NCBI GenBank assembly: GCA_025210525.1
Contig: JAOARP010000053.1
Coordinates: 1-64,000 of the forward strand
DNA from: Marinisporobacter sp.
GTDB lineage: Bacteria; Bacillota; Clostridia; Peptostreptococcales; Thermotaleaceae
Length of the DNA stretch: 64,000 nt
Direction of reading: 5' to 3'
In this document: positions 39,289 through 47,582 of the stretch, in pieces
Layout of the letters: each line of letters begins with the position of its first letter
Numbering within the stretch: position 1 is the stretch's first letter
Made by a program: the position numbers and the translations under genes
Notes under the pieces: generated by a model
Told to the model about the DNA's origin: nothing
The model's database searches: none
Seen by the model: the letters and a program-made list of their open reading frames with translations, nothing else

Positions 39289-39330
39289 CTGATACATACT
39301 ATTTATTATCTAGTCAAAAGGTTCTGTTAG
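39289..39330 (-). repeat. Promoter-like repeat, copy 3 (orphan)
   Basis: Minus strand: TTGACT at 39312-39317, 17-nt spacer, TATCAG at 39289-39294, with CCTAACAGAACC upstream. No gene lies between it and copy 2, so it may be what is left of a third small-protein unit. Confidence 0.5.
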
Positions 39331-39564
39331 GAGGATAGATTTTTAAATAGGAATAGTGCCTTTACGAAAATGATAAGGATCGCTATAAATTTAATATATA
39401 AATAAGAAATCTATATGAATGAAGAAATATCACATTTATAAAGTTAAAGAATATAATGTATTAAGTAAAAAAGAAAGGAAAAGCATTTTACAGGGTAATA
39501 GCATGAATAGGGGGAGAAATCCCCCTATTATCTTAAGGAGGAAAGAAGAGGGGTCAAATCTATT

Positions 39565-40581
39565 ATGAATGATTTAAAAAGAGTATTAAATGAATATGAT
39601 ATAGATATTTTAAGTATAAAGACACAATATTATAAAGGGAAAAAAGGTGTGTGGTGGATTCAGACACTAGATGATTATATGATCTTAAAAAAACAGGAAT
39701 ACCTAGATAAAACTTTAGAATGTATTATTGCTGCTATGGAACACCTTGTGAATAATGGTATTTATATGCCAAAGATTATTAAAACAAAGAGAGGAAACAA
39801 GTATGTACTTATTAATAGAGACTCTTATATATTAAGTGAAGCAATCAATGGAAAAACATTAGATTATAATAGTTTTGAAAACATAAAAAGAATTGTAGAG
39901 GCCCTTGCTAATTTCCATAAAGCATCTGTAGGGTTTACACCCCCTCAAACTTGCAAAATCAGAACTCATTTGGGAACTTGGATAACTGAATATGAAGAGG
40001 AAATAGATAGACTAAAAAAATATTACTATATGGAATGTAATAAAGAAATTCATACAGAGTTTGGAAAAGAGATATTAAAAGAATTTCCATATTTTCATAA
40101 AAGAATGAAAAATGCCATGAATGATTTTAATGGTTCTTCTTATTACAAGTGGGTGAAGGAGTTTGAAAATACAGGAGGGTTATGTTATGAGGATTTTACA
40201 GCTGAAAAAATTACTTTTACAGATATAGATGAAATATATGTATTAGATCCAGATTCTATTACAATAGATATCCCTCTTAGAGATATTAGAAAAATTTTAA
40301 ATGAGATTATGAAAAAAAAGAAGAAGTGGGATTCATTATTACTGAAAAATATTTTGAATTGGTATCAAATGATTAACCCTTTGAAACCTTATGAGTGGGA
40401 GGTTTTGAAGGCAGATCTCACATATCCTCATCTATTTGTAGCAATTATGAGTAAATATTATGAAAAAAGGGAAAAAGCATGGTCTGAGGAAAAATATTTA
40501 AGCTATTTAAAAGAAATGATTAAAATAGATAAATCTTTAGAGTATATTATACAAAGTTTTGATAAAATTCTTCCAGCATAA
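39565..40581 (+). CDS. CotS family spore coat protein
   Basis: A 338-residue protein of the CotS/YutH family, which has an aminoglycoside-phosphotransferase-like kinase fold and is built into the spore coat. Features include VWWIQTLDDYMILKKQEY (N-lobe), YILSEAINGKTLDYNS (hinge), ALANFHKASVGF, and CYEDFTAEKITFTDIDEIYVLDPD, where the kinase catalytic HGD is replaced by CYED-F, so phosphotransfer is doubtful. AAGGAGG and a 9-bp hairpin precede the start. It shows the organism forms spores, and it gives the context for the small proteins next door. Confidence 0.86.
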   Translation: MNDLKRVLNEYDIDILSIKTQYYKGKKGVWWIQTLDDYMILKKQEYLDKTLECIIAAMEHLVNNGIYMPKIIKTKRGNKYVLINRDSYILSEAINGKTLDYNSFENIKRIVEALANFHKASVGFTPPQTCKIRTHLGTWITEYEEEIDRLKKYYYMECNKEIHTEFGKEILKEFPYFHKRMKNAMNDFNGSSYYKWVKEFENTGGLCYEDFTAEKITFTDIDEIYVLDPDSITIDIPLRDIRKILNEIMKKKKKWDSLLLKNILNWYQMINPLKPYEWEVLKADLTYPHLFVAIMSKYYEKREKAWSEEKYLSYLKEMIKIDKSLEYIIQSFDKILPA

Positions 40582-40609
40582 TTCCGTAGTGATTTATGCT
40601 GTTTTTTTT
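40574..40609 (+). terminator. Terminator after the cotS-like gene
   Basis: CAGCATAA and TTATGCTG with a 12-nt loop, then eight T. The left arm overlaps the end of the gene. Confidence 0.85.
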
Positions 40610-40717
40610 AATGTGGCTAAATATTGCTTATATAGGGAAAATAGTAATTTGATTTTTTACATATATTCTGATAAATTAATTATGAATGATGAAATACCCA
40701 ACTAAGGGGGGGCATAT

Positions 40718-41824
40718 ATGCGATTAGTTCCAATAAATGCAGCAAAAGAAGACACATTTTTGGCACAAACAATATACGATGATAAAGGACGTGTATTATT
40801 AGCAAAAGGTGTGAAATTGACCAAGAGTTTATTAGGTAGAATTAAAGCCCATGGTTTTTATTGTATTTACATTATTGATGAATATAGTCAAGGAGAGCTA
40901 GATGATATTATTAAGCCTCAAATAAGACAAAAGGCGATTGCTACTGTTCGAGCTACTCTTAATACTGGTGAAGAGTTAGATAATGAAAGAATAAGTAAAT
41001 TTGAGAGAAAAAAAATTGAAAAGAGAGCACAACAAGAATTAGAAGATATTCAGAAGCTTTCAAAATTGATTGTGGATGATATTTTTACTCAAAGAGATAT
41101 TATGATCAATCTTGTAGATATTAAAAGTGTAGATAATTACACATATAATCATAGTGTAAATTCAGCAATTATGGCACTTGTATTAGGGATTGGTTATGGG
41201 CTTAATAAGAATGATCTTTATGATTTAACAATGGGATTGATGGTTCATGATATTGGAAAGATGTTTATCCCTAAAGATGTACTCAACAAGCAGGGAAAAT
41301 TAGATGATGATGAATATAAACTCATAAAGGAGCATGTAACCCGAGGATTTAATTATTTAAGAGAAAATACAAATATGAGTACAAAAGTACGAATTGTTGC
41401 ATTGCAGCATCATGAAAAGGTAGATGGTAGTGGATATCCTTATGGATTAAAGGATGCACAAATTTACAAATTATCAAAAGTAGCTGCTGTAGCAGAAGTA
41501 TATGATGCTCTTACCTCAGGAAGACCTTATAGAGGCGCGTTACCTCCAAATGAGGCTGTAGAGTATATTATGGGGGCAGGTGGAAGGCATTTTAATATGG
41601 ATATGGTAAAAGCTTTTATAAAAAATGTAAATCCTTATCCTGTTGGAACTATTGTATATTTGAGCAATAATAGTATAGCGGTAATAGAAGAAATCAATAA
41701 TTTATATATATTAAGACCTATTGTTCGAGTAATCAAACAAGATAACAAAATTGTAGAACCCTTTTTATGTGATTTAAAGAGAGAAAGTAATATCGTAATA
41801 AAAGGAATTTGTTATGAAGTATAA
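40718..41824 (+). CDS. HD-GYP domain protein (tandem copy 1)
   Basis: A 368-residue cytoplasmic protein. An N-terminal domain of about 110 residues (MRLVPINAAKEDTFLAQTIY, then a stretch ending DDIIKPQIRQKAI) is followed by an HD-GYP domain: HSVNSAIMALVLG, VHDIGKMFIPKDV (HD) and HHEKVDGSGYPYGL (GYP) near residue 235. HD-GYP proteins break down cyclic di-GMP. A C-terminal tail of about 60 residues (GTIVYLSNNSIAVIEEINN) is typical of this clostridial group. AAGGGGGG precedes the ATG. A close paralogue follows directly. Confidence 0.92.
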   Translation: MRLVPINAAKEDTFLAQTIYDDKGRVLLAKGVKLTKSLLGRIKAHGFYCIYIIDEYSQGELDDIIKPQIRQKAIATVRATLNTGEELDNERISKFERKKIEKRAQQELEDIQKLSKLIVDDIFTQRDIMINLVDIKSVDNYTYNHSVNSAIMALVLGIGYGLNKNDLYDLTMGLMVHDIGKMFIPKDVLNKQGKLDDDEYKLIKEHVTRGFNYLRENTNMSTKVRIVALQHHEKVDGSGYPYGLKDAQIYKLSKVAAVAEVYDALTSGRPYRGALPPNEAVEYIMGAGGRHFNMDMVKAFIKNVNPYPVGTIVYLSNNSIAVIEEINNLYILRPIVRVIKQDNKIVEPFLCDLKRESNIVIKGICYEV

Positions 41825-41910
41825 ACTTTTTGTCAATATGACCGATATACTATTTATATAATGAAAAAAATTATTTTTTGATAATAAATATTCCATGGAA
41901 GGAAGATTCT

Positions 41911-43017
41911 ATGAGACTAGTTCCAATAAATGCAGTACAAGAAGGATCTTTTTTGGCACAAGCTCTATATGATGAGAAAGGTCGTATTTTATTAGCAAAA
42001 GGTGTGAAATTAAGTGAAAGACTGAAAGATAAAATTAAAGAAAGTGGCTTTTATTCTGTTTATGTTTTAGATGAATTTAGTCAAGGGGAGTTAGATGACA
42101 TTATAAAGCCTCAAGTAAGACAAAAAGCAATTGCTACCATTCGAGCTACTTTAAATACTTATGGAGATATGGATAATGATGCATTAAATTCTTTTCAAAA
42201 GAAAAAGCTTCATGAGCAATCAGAACAGCAATTAGAAGATATGCAACAGATTACAAAACTAATCGTGGATGATATATTTAGTCAAAAAAATATTATGATT
42301 AATCTTGTAGATATTAAAAGTACTGATAACTATACCTATAATCATAGTGTAAATGCAGCTATTTTAGCTTTAACATTAGGAATTGGTTATGGGCTGAATA
42401 GAAATGATCTTTATGACTTAACAATGGGAGCCATGCTTCATGATGTAGGGAAAATGTTTATTCCAAAGGAGATATTAGATAAAAAAGGAGAACTTACACC
42501 TGAAGAATATAAAATTGTACAAGAACATACAACTAGAGGATATAATCATTTAAGAGAAAACTCAGATATGAGTAATAAAATTAGAATTGTTTCTTTACAA
42601 CATCATGAAAAAGTAGATGGTAGTGGATATCCATTTGGTTTAAAGGAGCCGCAAATATATATTTTAGCAAAGATTACTGCTATTGCAGAAGTGTACGATG
42701 CCTTAACCTCTGACCGACCGTATAGAAGGGCGGTGCCACCGAATGAAGCAGTAGAATATGTAATGGGTTCAGGAGGAAGACATTTCAATATAGATTTGGT
42801 GAAAACCTTTTGTAAAAAGATTAACCCATATCCTGTTGGAACCATTGTATATTTGAGCAATAATAGCATTGCTGTGGTAGAAGAGATTAATAGTTTATAT
42901 ATATTAAGACCTATTGTAAAGGTTATTAAGCAAGAGGGAAAAATTGTAGAGCCTTTTATATGTGATCTAAAAAAAGAAAATAATATAGTAATAGATGGAA
43001 TTTGTTACGAGATATAA
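41911..43017 (+). CDS. HD-GYP domain protein (tandem copy 2)
   Basis: Start at ATG 41911 (MRLVPINAVQEGSFLAQALY) behind GGAAGGAAG; an in-frame upstream start is not needed and would break alignment with copy 1. Both copies are then exactly 368 residues and co-linear, with the same HDVGK and GSGYP catalytic motifs. The variable part is around residues 90-120. A gap of 86 bases without terminator separates them, so they are probably cotranscribed. Two active-looking copies suggest duplication with divergence, not decay. Confidence 0.92.
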   Translation: MRLVPINAVQEGSFLAQALYDEKGRILLAKGVKLSERLKDKIKESGFYSVYVLDEFSQGELDDIIKPQVRQKAIATIRATLNTYGDMDNDALNSFQKKKLHEQSEQQLEDMQQITKLIVDDIFSQKNIMINLVDIKSTDNYTYNHSVNAAILALTLGIGYGLNRNDLYDLTMGAMLHDVGKMFIPKEILDKKGELTPEEYKIVQEHTTRGYNHLRENSDMSNKIRIVSLQHHEKVDGSGYPFGLKEPQIYILAKITAIAEVYDALTSDRPYRRAVPPNEAVEYVMGSGGRHFNIDLVKTFCKKINPYPVGTIVYLSNNSIAVVEEINSLYILRPIVKVIKQEGKIVEPFICDLKKENNIVIDGICYEI

Positions 43018-43047
43018 GGAGTAGGTGAAATAGGCTACTCCTGTTTT
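43017..43047 (+). terminator. Terminator after the HD-GYP pair
   Basis: AGGAGTAG, 10-nt loop, CTACTCCT, then GTTTTAAT. Confidence 0.75.
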
Positions 43048-43145
43048 AATGGGTGAAATATAACTTGACGAAAAAATAGATTCATGAGACGATAAATACA
43101 TAAATTGTTTCATATAGGAAAATATAACAAAATGGAGGAAGTCAA

Positions 43146-44066
43146 ATGAGCATAGTAGAGAAAGCGTCAAATAAAAAAACAAGTTTGTATGCAGATATTT
43201 CATTGCTTTTAGTAGCTATGATTTGGGGTGGAGGATTTATTGTTATGAAAGATACTCTACACATTCTTCAACCTTTTTATATGAACGCTTTACGTTTTTG
43301 TGTAGCTTCCATTACATTAGCTATTATATTTTGGAAAAAAACAAGAAAAATTACAAAGAAGGATTTGAAATATGGAGCTATTGTAGGAGTGTTTTTATGG
43401 ATTGCATTTATTACTCAAACGGTAGGACTTCAGTATACAACAGTTAGCAAATCAGCTTTCTTGACGGGAACAAATGTGGTGGTTGTACCCTTTTTAGTAT
43501 GGGGACTTACAAAAAAGCATCCTGACTGGTATGCATTATTAGGAGCGATTTTGTGTGCTATAGGAATAGGTCTTTTGACATTGCAAGGAAGTTTACATAT
43601 TGGCTTAGGAGATAGCCTTACTCTTGTTTGTGCTGTATTCTTTGCAGCCCATATCACTTCTGTAGGCTATTTTGCAGAAGGGATGGACCCTATTAATCTT
43701 GCTACGATCCAGATGGGTGTAACAGGGATACTTAGTATCATAGGTGCGTTAATCCTTGAACCTGTTCCTAAATTTACAGGAAATGTATTTGATTTAACCA
43801 TTTCTCTTAGCTATATGACTTTTGTGTCTACGATGGGAGCATTTTTTATTCAAAATGTAGCACAAAAGTATACTACGTCTACTCATGCAGCCATTATATT
43901 GTCATTGGAGTCTGTATTTGGAACAATATTTGGAGTTGTACTTATGGGAGATCTTTTAAATGGTCATATGCTTATAGGTTGTGTTCTCATATTTTGTGCT
44001 ATTATTATTGCAGAAACAAAACTTAGTTTTTTATTTCCCAAAAAGAAAACAAAAGAAGTATCATAA
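43146..44066 (+). CDS. DMT superfamily (EamA) transporter
   Basis: A 306-residue membrane protein with ten hydrophobic helices in two EamA repeats. MIWGGGFIVMKDTL in helix 1 and the pairing ESVFGTIFGVVLMGDLL in helix 9 are family signatures. Such proteins export or import small metabolites, often amino acids or nucleobase derivatives; the substrate cannot be predicted. ATGGAGGAAG precedes the ATG and a terminator follows. It is a single-gene unit. Confidence 0.9.
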   Translation: MSIVEKASNKKTSLYADISLLLVAMIWGGGFIVMKDTLHILQPFYMNALRFCVASITLAIIFWKKTRKITKKDLKYGAIVGVFLWIAFITQTVGLQYTTVSKSAFLTGTNVVVVPFLVWGLTKKHPDWYALLGAILCAIGIGLLTLQGSLHIGLGDSLTLVCAVFFAAHITSVGYFAEGMDPINLATIQMGVTGILSIIGALILEPVPKFTGNVFDLTISLSYMTFVSTMGAFFIQNVAQKYTTSTHAAIILSLESVFGTIFGVVLMGDLLNGHMLIGCVLIFCAIIIAETKLSFLFPKKKTKEVS

Positions 44067-44071
44067 ATCTA

Positions 44072-44105
44072 AAAGAACTTCCATGGGAAGTTCTTAATTT
44101 TTTTG
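44072..44105 (+). terminator. Terminator after the EamA transporter gene
   Basis: AAGAACTTCC, loop ATG, GGAAGTTCTT, then AATTTTTTT. Confidence 0.87.
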
Positions 44106-44209
44106 GGAATAATATTTTTTTAGGGATGGCTATATTGAACCTTGGAGGGGGATATAGTATGATTATGATAAAGTTTCGATGTATTGTATAAATATGCGAA
44201 GGAGGAAGA

Positions 44210-45283
44210 ATGTTGAAAGATTACAAAATAGCAGTTATTCCTGGAGACGGAATAGGTATAGAAGTTATGCAGGAAGGTATAAAAGTATTAAATGTTCTAG
44301 AAGAATTGAATAAAGACATAAGATTTACTTTTGATTGGTATGATTGGGGTTGTGAATATTATTTAAAGCACGGAAAAATGATGGATGAGGATGGGCTTGA
44401 GAAATTAAAAGGATATGATGCTATTCTTCTTGGGGCAGTAGGCTTTCCAGGAGTACCTGATCATATATCTCTTCGTGATTTATTGCTTAAAATAAGACAA
44501 GGATTTAACCAATATATTAATTTAAGACCTATAAAGCTCCTAACAGAAGAGGATTGTCCTCTTAAAAACAAGGGTGTAGAAGATATTGATATGGTCTTTG
44601 TTAGAGAAAATACAGAAGGAGAATATGCAGGGGTTGGAGGAATCCAAAGAGAAGGAACAGAGGAAGAGGTAGCTATCCAAACGAGTGTATTTACTAGAAA
44701 AAATACAGAAAAGGTAATGGAGTATGCTTTTAAACTAGCAAAGAGTAGAAATAAATTGAATAAGGTTACTAGTGTAACAAAATCAAATGCATTAAATTAT
44801 AGTATGGTTTTTTGGGATAGATTATTTAAGGAAAAAGCAGAAGAGCATAAAGAAATTAAGACAGAATCTTTCCATGTAGATGCTACTTCTATGTATATGA
44901 TTCAGCGTCCAGAAACTTTTGATGTAGTAGTAGCTTCTAATCTTTTTGGAGATATTCTTACAGATCTGGGAGCGACCCTACAAGGAGGACTTGGATTTGC
45001 TGCTGGAGCGAATATCAACCCTGAAAGAGAATATCCATCTATGTTTGAGCCTGTGCATGGTTCAGCACCAGAGATTGCAGGAAAAGGACTTGCAAATCCT
45101 ATTGCTATGATTTGGACAGTAAAAATGATGCTTGACTTTTTAGAGCATGAAGATTTAGGGGAAAAGATAATGAATGGTATAGAGGAAATTTTAAAGGATA
45201 GAAAAAAACTGACACCTGATTTAGGTGGACAGGGTACCACTAGTGAAGTTGGAGAATTGATTTGTGAATTTATAAAAAAATAA
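44210..45283 (+). CDS. Tartrate/D-malate dehydrogenase-type decarboxylating enzyme
   Basis: A 357-residue enzyme of the isocitrate / isopropylmalate dehydrogenase superfamily. VIPGDGIGIEVMQEG at the start, GAVGFPGVPDHISLRDLLLKIR (substrate-loop with the DHISL that marks tartrate/D-malate dehydrogenases instead of the LeuB pattern), FVRENTEGEYAGVGG, and the late NLFGDILTDLGATLQGGLG and EPVHGSAPEIAGKG motifs are present. It probably oxidises tartrate or D-malate with NAD+. GGAGG precedes the ATG. It stands alone, away from leucine genes, which supports a catabolic role. Confidence 0.85.
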   Translation: MLKDYKIAVIPGDGIGIEVMQEGIKVLNVLEELNKDIRFTFDWYDWGCEYYLKHGKMMDEDGLEKLKGYDAILLGAVGFPGVPDHISLRDLLLKIRQGFNQYINLRPIKLLTEEDCPLKNKGVEDIDMVFVRENTEGEYAGVGGIQREGTEEEVAIQTSVFTRKNTEKVMEYAFKLAKSRNKLNKVTSVTKSNALNYSMVFWDRLFKEKAEEHKEIKTESFHVDATSMYMIQRPETFDVVVASNLFGDILTDLGATLQGGLGFAAGANINPEREYPSMFEPVHGSAPEIAGKGLANPIAMIWTVKMMLDFLEHEDLGEKIMNGIEEILKDRKKLTPDLGGQGTTSEVGELICEFIKK

Positions 45284-45308
45284 GATTGGGCCTAAGGCCT
45301 AATCTTAT
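45282..45308. terminator. Terminator between convergent dehydrogenase and pepD genes
   Basis: AAGATTGGGCCT and AGGCCTAATCTT pair with one mismatch, followed by ATTTTATTT on the plus strand. Confidence 0.82.
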
Positions 45309-46762
45309 TTTATTTCTTTTAATACAGAAAGAAGATAATCCCAAGTTCTTTCTGTAGAAGAAATGCTTAAATGTTCATCTGGTGTATGGACATCAAACAT
45401 ATTAGGTCCTACAGAAATCATATCTAAATCATTGATTTTTTCTTTAAACAAACCACATTCAAGTCCTGCATGAATAGCTGTTACTTCAGGCTTTTTACCA
45501 TAGAGCTTTTCATATACATCTACAAATATTGGACGAAGTTTAGAATCAGGATTGTATGCCCATTCAGGATAACTTGCATCTCCTATAAACTCACATCCTA
45601 AAGCATCCGCAACTAATTTTGATTGGTTCTCTATATTATCTTTTAAGCTTTTTACAGAGCTTCGAATAGCACTTTCAAAAGTAACTGATTTATCAGTTGT
45701 TGTTACAACTCCTAAATTTGTAGAGCTTTCTACTAAACCTTCAATTTCCATACTCATGCTTTGAACACCATTTGGAATAAGAACTAAAGAGCTAACAGCT
45801 TTTTTTGTTGTTTCTTTAGAAAAAACTTGTTCAAAATTATTTTCAGTTTCTTTATAGCTTATATGTACTTCAGGGTCAGCAGTTCTTAGCTCGTTTTTAA
45901 AAATTTCATTCCATTCATTAATTTTTTCTTCTAATAGAGAAATATGAGCTTGATCCATTAAAATAAATGCATCAGCTTCTCTTGGAATAGCGTTATTTTT
46001 AGATCCCCCGCTAAGTTTACTCATAGTATAAGGAATTGTACCTAATAAATCATTTAAAAATCTACCCATCAATTTATTAGAATTTCCTCTGCCCTTTTCA
46101 ATTTCTGCTCCTGAGTGACCACCGCGAAGACCTCTAAGGCTAATATGATAAGCTATATGGTCTTTGTTTGGAGCTTCCCAAGTAATCGGCAGGATTTGTC
46201 TTGCGCGCATACCTCCTGCACAGCTTACTAAAAGAAAACCTTCTTCTTCAGAGTCTATATTAATAAGAAGTCTACCTTTTATATTTTTAGGATCAATTGC
46301 GATAGCACCATCCATGCCTGTTTCCTCTGATGTTGTAATAAGTATTTCTAAAGGAGGATGTGGAATATCATCTGATGCTAAAAGGGCAAGACCATAAGCT
46401 ACTGCAATACCATCATCAGCACCAAGGGTAGTGTTTGTACCATAGATCATATCTCCTTCAATTCTTAATTTGATAGGATCTTTTTCAAAATCATGGATGG
46501 TATCACTATTTTTTTCACAAACCATGTCCATATGACCTTGAATAATAACAATAGGAGCATTTTCATATCCAGCTGTTCCATTTTTTCTAATAATTACATT
46601 AAGGGCTTCATCTTGTATTACTTCTAAACCATGTTTCTTTGCAAAAGCAACTAAATAGTCACTGATTTCTTTTTCATTACCAGAACCTCTAGGAATATTT
46701 GATATCTCTTCAAAATACTTAAAAACAGATGCTGGTTTTAAATTTTCTAAAACGTTACTCAT
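45305..46762 (-). CDS. pepD: Aminoacyl-histidine dipeptidase (Xaa-His dipeptidase)
   Basis: PepD is a cytoplasmic M20C metallopeptidase that splits dipeptides such as Xaa-His (carnosine-like). I take ATG 46762 (MSNVLENLKPASVFKYFEEI), behind AAAGGATG, giving 485 residues, the family length. Motifs are IIQGHMDMVCEKN, TLGADDGIAVAYGLAL, TTSEETGMDGA and late HAGLECGLF and VGPNMFDVHTPDEHLSI. It is divergent from the hutP homologue (about 155 bases apart). As it releases histidine, this neighbourhood may be linked to histidine supply. Confidence 0.94.
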   Translation of the reverse strand: MSNVLENLKPASVFKYFEEISNIPRGSGNEKEISDYLVAFAKKHGLEVIQDEALNVIIRKNGTAGYENAPIVIIQGHMDMVCEKNSDTIHDFEKDPIKLRIEGDMIYGTNTTLGADDGIAVAYGLALLASDDIPHPPLEILITTSEETGMDGAIAIDPKNIKGRLLINIDSEEEGFLLVSCAGGMRARQILPITWEAPNKDHIAYHISLRGLRGGHSGAEIEKGRGNSNKLMGRFLNDLLGTIPYTMSKLSGGSKNNAIPREADAFILMDQAHISLLEEKINEWNEIFKNELRTADPEVHISYKETENNFEQVFSKETTKKAVSSLVLIPNGVQSMSMEIEGLVESSTNLGVVTTTDKSVTFESAIRSSVKSLKDNIENQSKLVADALGCEFIGDASYPEWAYNPDSKLRPIFVDVYEKLYGKKPEVTAIHAGLECGLFKEKINDLDMISVGPNMFDVHTPDEHLSISSTERTWDYLLSVLKEIK

Positions 46763-46917
46763 AAAAATCATCCTTTCTTTAAACCTTAACACCATTATAA
46801 TATTATTTAGAATATATGTAAAATTATTACACTAATATTTGTAAATTGGAAAGCTTTACTTTCCTTTAGGGATATAATAATATAAAACTTAGAAGGAATA
46901 CATAAGGAGGGAAAAGA

Positions 46918-47340
46918 ATGAAATATGATAGTTTGGATGTTGCAAGAGCAGCCGTTAAAATTGCTATTTCTTCTTCAAGAAGTGGAGAAGAGGAGATGGT
47001 AAAAAAGTTTAAGTCTATAGGCATTAGAACAGTAGCTGTTGACATAGGAGGAAATTTAATAGATTCTATTCCAAAGATCATTGAAAGAGCTATTGTTTCA
47101 GCAAGAAAAACAGGCGTGATTGTAGAAAGTCATGTTCATGATGGAGCTGTTGCAGGAGCAGCAAGGGAAGCAATCATGCAGGTGGCAGCAAAGGCTAATG
47201 GACTGAATGCAGGTGGAAAAATCGGCATTGCAAGATATGGAGAACATTTAAGTGTATGTATTTTTATGAGTATAGGACTATTACATTTAAATGAGGTTGT
47301 TATTGGCCTTGCCCATAGATCTATTCCTGATACGAAATAA
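46918..47340 (+). CDS. hutP: HutP family histidine-responsive RNA-binding protein
   Basis: A 140-residue HutP homologue. In B. subtilis HutP hexamers bind UAG triplet arrays in hut mRNA when L-histidine and Mg2+ are present, and change terminator folding. Here the conserved ligand-site segments are seen: ESHVHDGAVAGAAREAI near residue 75, GGKIGIARYGEHLSVCIFMS near 100-120 and VVIGLAHRSIP near the end. AAGGAGGG lies before the ATG. No hut degradation genes are in the window. The gene is followed, after a strong promoter, by an ABC transporter operon whose leader carries UAG arrays, and it is divergent from pepD. Confidence 0.88.
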   Translation: MKYDSLDVARAAVKIAISSSRSGEEEMVKKFKSIGIRTVAVDIGGNLIDSIPKIIERAIVSARKTGVIVESHVHDGAVAGAAREAIMQVAAKANGLNAGGKIGIARYGEHLSVCIFMSIGLLHLNEVVIGLAHRSIPDTK

Positions 47341-47369
47341 TTTGAAAATTTTAAATATTGTATTTAGTG

Positions 47370-47398
47370 TTGACAGATATAGGAATTTTCTATATAAT
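47370..47398 (+). promoter_or_regulatory. Promoter of the ABC transporter operon
   Basis: TTGACA at 47370-47375, a 17-nt spacer and TATAAT at 47393-47398: a perfect consensus sigma-A promoter. Start near 47405, five bases before the first UAG triplet of the leader. Confidence 0.85.
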
Positions 47399-47404
47399 CA
47401 AATT

Positions 47405-47558
47405 TAATTTAGTAGATTAGTAGATATGTAGGTAGAAGTTTGTAAGTGTTATGAAATACGTAGGCGAGTAGTTTGGTAGGAAATAATGTAAAATACGCCC
47501 TTTAGAAAGGGTTTATTTTGATATGCCAAAACACTCTCGCCTCGAGAGTTTTTTTATT
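47405..47558 (+). promoter_or_regulatory. UAG-array transcription attenuator, proposed HutP target
   Basis: TAG triplets start at 47413, 47421, 47429 and again at 47461, 47469, 47477, two arrays of three at exact 8-nt spacing (extra TAGs at 47410, 47418, 47433). A terminator, ACTCTCG-CCT-CGAGAGT plus T-run, lies at 47533-47556. The second array can instead pair with the terminator's 5' arm: AGGCGAG(T)AGT (47462-47472) with ACTCTCGCCT (47533-47542), extended by TTTGGTA with TGCCAAA and enclosing a CCCTT/AAGGG hairpin. UAG arrays are the known HutP ligand and hutP is the adjacent gene. The link is inferred. Confidence 0.72.
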
Positions 47559-47582
47559 TTAAATATTTAGGAGGATGGTAGC

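Larger units (their letters stand above)
39069..39564. other. Intergenic region between the small-protein cluster and cotS
   Basis: About 495 bases. It holds promoter-like repeat copies 2 (39175-39210) and 3 (39289-39325), both facing the minus strand. Only copy 2 has a gene behind it; between copy 3 and copy 2 there is no ORF with a ribosome site. Near the plus-strand cotS start there is a 9-bp hairpin, AATAGGGGG / CCCCCTATT (39506-39529). Confidence 0.55.

Noticed and set aside
37768-40581. Cluster as a toxin-antitoxin or phage module
   Set aside because: Proteins are beta-rich with no toxin motif, each small gene is singly transcribed, and a CotS-family gene is adjacent.
47405-47558. Transporter leader as a tryptophan T-box or a known riboswitch
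   Set aside because: No T-box core (AGGGTGGNACCGCG-like) is present and I recognise no purine, SAM, lysine, TPP or ZTP core. The spaced UAG triplets point to a protein-bound leader.
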